64,000 nt of DNA, taken from assembly GCF_020748465.1 (NCBI RefSeq), contig NZ_JAHZMP010000001.1, positions 310,001 to 374,000 of the forward strand. Direction: 5' to 3'. A model generated the notes under the pieces. That model had not been told where the DNA came from. It ran no database searches and saw only the letters and a program-made list of their open reading frames with translations. Position 1 is the stretch's first letter. Every line of letters starts with the position of its first letter. Position numbers and translations under genes: made by a program. The stretch comes from Terrisporobacter mayombei. GTDB lineage: Bacteria; Bacillota; Clostridia; Peptostreptococcales; Peptostreptococcaceae. Positions 61,934-64,000 of this stretch are shown here, piece after piece.

Positions 61934-62791
61934 TTATTTTTTTATAATATGTAAGTAGACACAGGATGAATCATCACTTTCTTTAAATCTTGGAAATATC
62001 ATGCCATCATTATCTTCTTTTTCCAATTTTCTAATTTTATCTTTAATATACTCAATCCCTTTATGTTGTCCTATTTTTATCATTTCATTTTCTTTAAAAA
62101 TATTATACCTATCCCAGGCACAAGAAAATCCATCGCTACTCATCATAATTTTTACCTCGTCTTCTACATCCATATAACCATGTATAGATTTTTCAACAGC
62201 TTCCTTGTTAAATTCCAATATCCAATATCCTTTTTCATTATTTTTTTTAAGTCTATTTTCTATTATGAGAGGAAGTAAAATATTCTTTTTTTCCAATATA
62301 GTTAAATTCCCTCTTTTATTTAACTTTTCCATCCTTGAAAATACTTTTTCATCAAGTCTACAAACACGGTCATCCTTGATTATTATATTTTCATTTAATT
62401 TATTTAAAAATAAAGTACAATCTCCAATAAGAAGATACTCTAGTTTATCTTCATAAAGTTTTATCATTATAGCAGAAGCTGAAGGCACATCTAGATTTTC
62501 TATTTTTAGCCCATTTAATTTTAATAAATATTCTTTTTTTACATTTTCTAATCCTTCTAGTACTATTTCTTTCAGTGTTTTATCTTTCCCTATATTCTCT
62601 TGTAAGTATTTATTCCACCAAGATACGTACCACTTAGCATCACTTTCTTTAGATATTAAATTTTTATTATTTAATCCTGTGGCTCCATCTAATACCCACG
62701 CACCTTTATTACATAATCCCACCATATCTTCATTGTAAATTCCACTACCTTTATCACAAAGTAGCTCAAATTCCTTAATACCTATTTCCAT
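61934..62791 (-). CDS. PP2C-family serine/threonine phosphatase-like protein
   Basis: 285 residues from ATG at 62791 (TGGAGGAGAC upstream). PP2C motifs: GSGIYNEDMVG (NED metal Asp), WVLDGATGL, SASAIMIKLYEDKLEYLLIGDCTLFL, IMMSSDGFSCAWD and the final KESDDSSCVYLHI with the DD metal site. The family's RxxNEDx start is present as IYNEDMVG. It would dephosphorylate a protein Ser/Thr. No kinase is adjacent; its partner is a glycosyltransferase gene, an uncommon pairing. Confidence 0.85.
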   Translation of the reverse strand: MEIGIKEFELLCDKGSGIYNEDMVGLCNKGAWVLDGATGLNNKNLISKESDAKWYVSWWNKYLQENIGKDKTLKEIVLEGLENVKKEYLLKLNGLKIENLDVPSASAIMIKLYEDKLEYLLIGDCTLFLNKLNENIIIKDDRVCRLDEKVFSRMEKLNKRGNLTILEKKNILLPLIIENRLKKNNEKGYWILEFNKEAVEKSIHGYMDVEDEVKIMMSSDGFSCAWDRYNIFKENEMIKIGQHKGIEYIKDKIRKLEKEDNDGMIFPRFKESDDSSCVYLHIIKK

Positions 62792-62894
62792 AGTCTCCTC
62801 CAAATTATGATATAAATATTTATCTGTAAATATTATTGTATAGTAAATATAAATTATTACAAATATTTATTAGTAAGAAAAATTTACTACTCTT

Positions 62895-62931
62895 AAAAAG
62901 CTGTACCATCAGTTTGATGATACAGCTTTTT
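62895..62931. terminator. Terminator of sensor kinase gene
   Basis: AAAAAGCTGTA pairs with TACAGCTTTTT; an inner stem CATCA/TGATG strengthens it. Confidence 0.9.
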
Positions 62932-62932
62932 A

Positions 62933-64000
62933 TTATATAGATTCAATAATTTTATTTTTTAATGTGAAAGTTATGTTTGTACCAACACCTTTTTCACTAT
63001 CTATTATCATTTTACCACCATGTAATTTTACTATCTCATTACTTATGGCAAGGCCAAGTCCACTACCTGATTTATTGAAATCTTCTTGGAAAAACTTATC
63101 TAAAACTTTGGTTAAGTTTTCTTTATTAATACCAACACCATTGTCAGTAACAGTAAATGTTGTAAATTCTTCTCCTTGCGATACAACTACTACAACATAT
63201 CCACCCTCTGCAGTAAACTTGATGGCATTTTGAACTAAGTTAATTAAGACTTGTCTAAGTCTATTTTTATCGCCTTGAATGTCAAGAATTTCTTCTGTTT
63301 TAAATTCTGTAAGAAGTGTAATATTTTTTTCATTTGCCTTAACTGCCAACTGAGTTACTACACCTTTTGCCAATTTAGTTACATCTACCATATCAATTTG
63401 AAGTCTTATTCTGTCTGAAGATAAACGAGAGAAATCTAGTAAATCTTCTACTAAAGATATCATTCTTTCAGTTTCATCTTGTATTATTCCAAGACCTAAA
63501 TCTAACTCTTCTTTACCTATACCCTCATAAGCTAAAGTTTCACTCCATCCTTTTATAGATGTTAAAGGTGTTCTAAGCTCATGAGATACAGAAGATATAA
63601 ACTCTTCTTTTAGTTTTCTACTCTTATCAATTTCCACAGCCATATGCTCAAATGTTTGAACAAGATCTGCTATTTCATCATCATGCAATTGTTCTTTTTT
63701 CAGTTTGATATTGTAATTTCCTTGAGCTAATTCATTAGCAAACTGTTTTAAGTTTTTAAGTGGCTTAATTAAAGATTCTGCAAATCTTAAACTAAGCAAG
63801 AATGCAATAAGCAAAATAATCACACCTGCAACAATAAAGAAGAAAACAAGTTTAATTATGGTATTATCAATATTTCTTAAAGATAAACTATACCTAACAA
63901 CACCTTCTATTTGGTTATTAACTTTAAGTGGTACAGATATACTCATTACATGTTCATTTGTTCCTACAATATTGTATGCATAAGGTGCTAAATCACTACT
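62933..64000 (-). CDS. Sensor histidine kinase, N-terminus beyond window
   Basis: Open to the window edge; the visible ~355 residues include part of an extracytoplasmic domain (SSDLAPYAYNIVGTNEHVMS), one membrane helix (LVFFFIVAGVIILLIAFLLSL), HAMP, and HisKA with SSVSHELRTPLTSIKGW (phosphorylated His). The HATPase follows, with NLVQNAIKFTAEGG (N box), VTDNGVGI (G1) and GSGLGLAIS (G2). It resembles the VicK/WalK-like class of clostridia. Its response regulator would lie upstream, outside the window. Confidence 0.92.
   Translation of the reverse strand, partial: SSDLAPYAYNIVGTNEHVMSISVPLKVNNQIEGVVRYSLSLRNIDNTIIKLVFFFIVAGVIILLIAFLLSLRFAESLIKPLKNLKQFANELAQGNYNIKLKKEQLHDDEIADLVQTFEHMAVEIDKSRKLKEEFISSVSHELRTPLTSIKGWSETLAYEGIGKEELDLGLGIIQDETERMISLVEDLLDFSRLSSDRIRLQIDMVDVTKLAKGVVTQLAVKANEKNITLLTEFKTEEILDIQGDKNRLRQVLINLVQNAIKFTAEGGYVVVVVSQGEEFTTFTVTDNGVGINKENLTKVLDKFFQEDFNKSGSGLGLAISNEIVKLHGGKMIIDSEKGVGTNITFTLKNKIIESI

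Noticed and set aside
1-64000. CRISPR array
   Set aside because: No series of regularly spaced direct repeats with unique spacers was seen; the repeats present are operators, a gene duplication and protein-repeat coding sequence.

Overview
The window reads as chromosome of a low-GC anaerobic Firmicute. The codon use is very AT-rich, AGGAGG-type ribosome sites are strong, and every gene set is clostridial: a glycyl-radical hydroxyproline dehydratase, electron-bifurcating lactate dehydrogenase genes, rubredoxin, ECF-type transport and a cell-wall-binding-repeat protein. The combination (HypD/HypE/ProC, queuosine salvage, Lct/Etf) points to Peptostreptococcaceae near Clostridioides, Paraclostridium or Terrisporobacter. 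That placement is inference.

Layout. 1-4 kb: end of an SH3b surface protein, a zinc-ribbon protein, a gene broken by one stop codon, a pentapeptide-repeat protein and an arginase-family enzyme. 4-9 kb: a large ABC exporter (FtsX-type permease plus ATPase) with a divergent TetR regulator. 9-18 kb: AIM24-like and small membrane or redox proteins, a duplicated DUF3955 gene in a DUF2975/HTH operon, an ATP-grasp protein, a TcyP-type cystine carrier and a CDF metal exporter. 18.4-22.4 kb: an eroded mobile or prophage island holding a toxin-like domain with a candidate immunity gene, tRNA-Trp(CCA), a dead serine recombinase, AbiH and a terminase fragment. Its two ends carry the same 13-bp palindromic core inside CDF-type C-terminal coding sequence.

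22-34 kb: a flavodoxin/FMN-binding operon, cysK-cysE with a small GAF/Fis-type regulator, MarR, a nitroreductase, and several decayed genes (FAD flavoprotein, haloperoxidase-like, DUF2974). 34-39 kb: the hydroxyproline utilisation genes hypE-hypD and proC with a divergent cupin regulator. 39-45 kb: a membrane-anchored MutS-like ATPase and an M20-AbgT-M20 operon. 45-48 kb: an IS3 remnant and a repeat-rich NlpC/P60-type cell-wall protein. 48-55 kb: the lactate operon lctP-larA-etfB-etfA-ldh with its GntR regulator; lctP is split by a frameshift at a six-base homopolymer. 55-59 kb: rubredoxin, DegV, and a queK-queT-queL queuosine salvage operon preceded by a preQ1-I-like riboswitch. 59-64 kb: a tiny Cys/Arg-rich protein, cytidine deaminase, a PP2C phosphatase/glycosyltransferase pair and a partial sensor kinase.

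The most original signal is a repeated 15-bp palindrome, TTATCA-N3-TGATAA. It lies at three loci: cystine uptake, cysteine synthesis and the M20/AbgT operon. At the first two it sits exactly in the 17-bp spacer of the promoter with further copies about 28 bp away. This suggests a compact sulfur-amino-acid regulon, possibly run by the AAA-less GAF/Fis protein encoded next to cysK.
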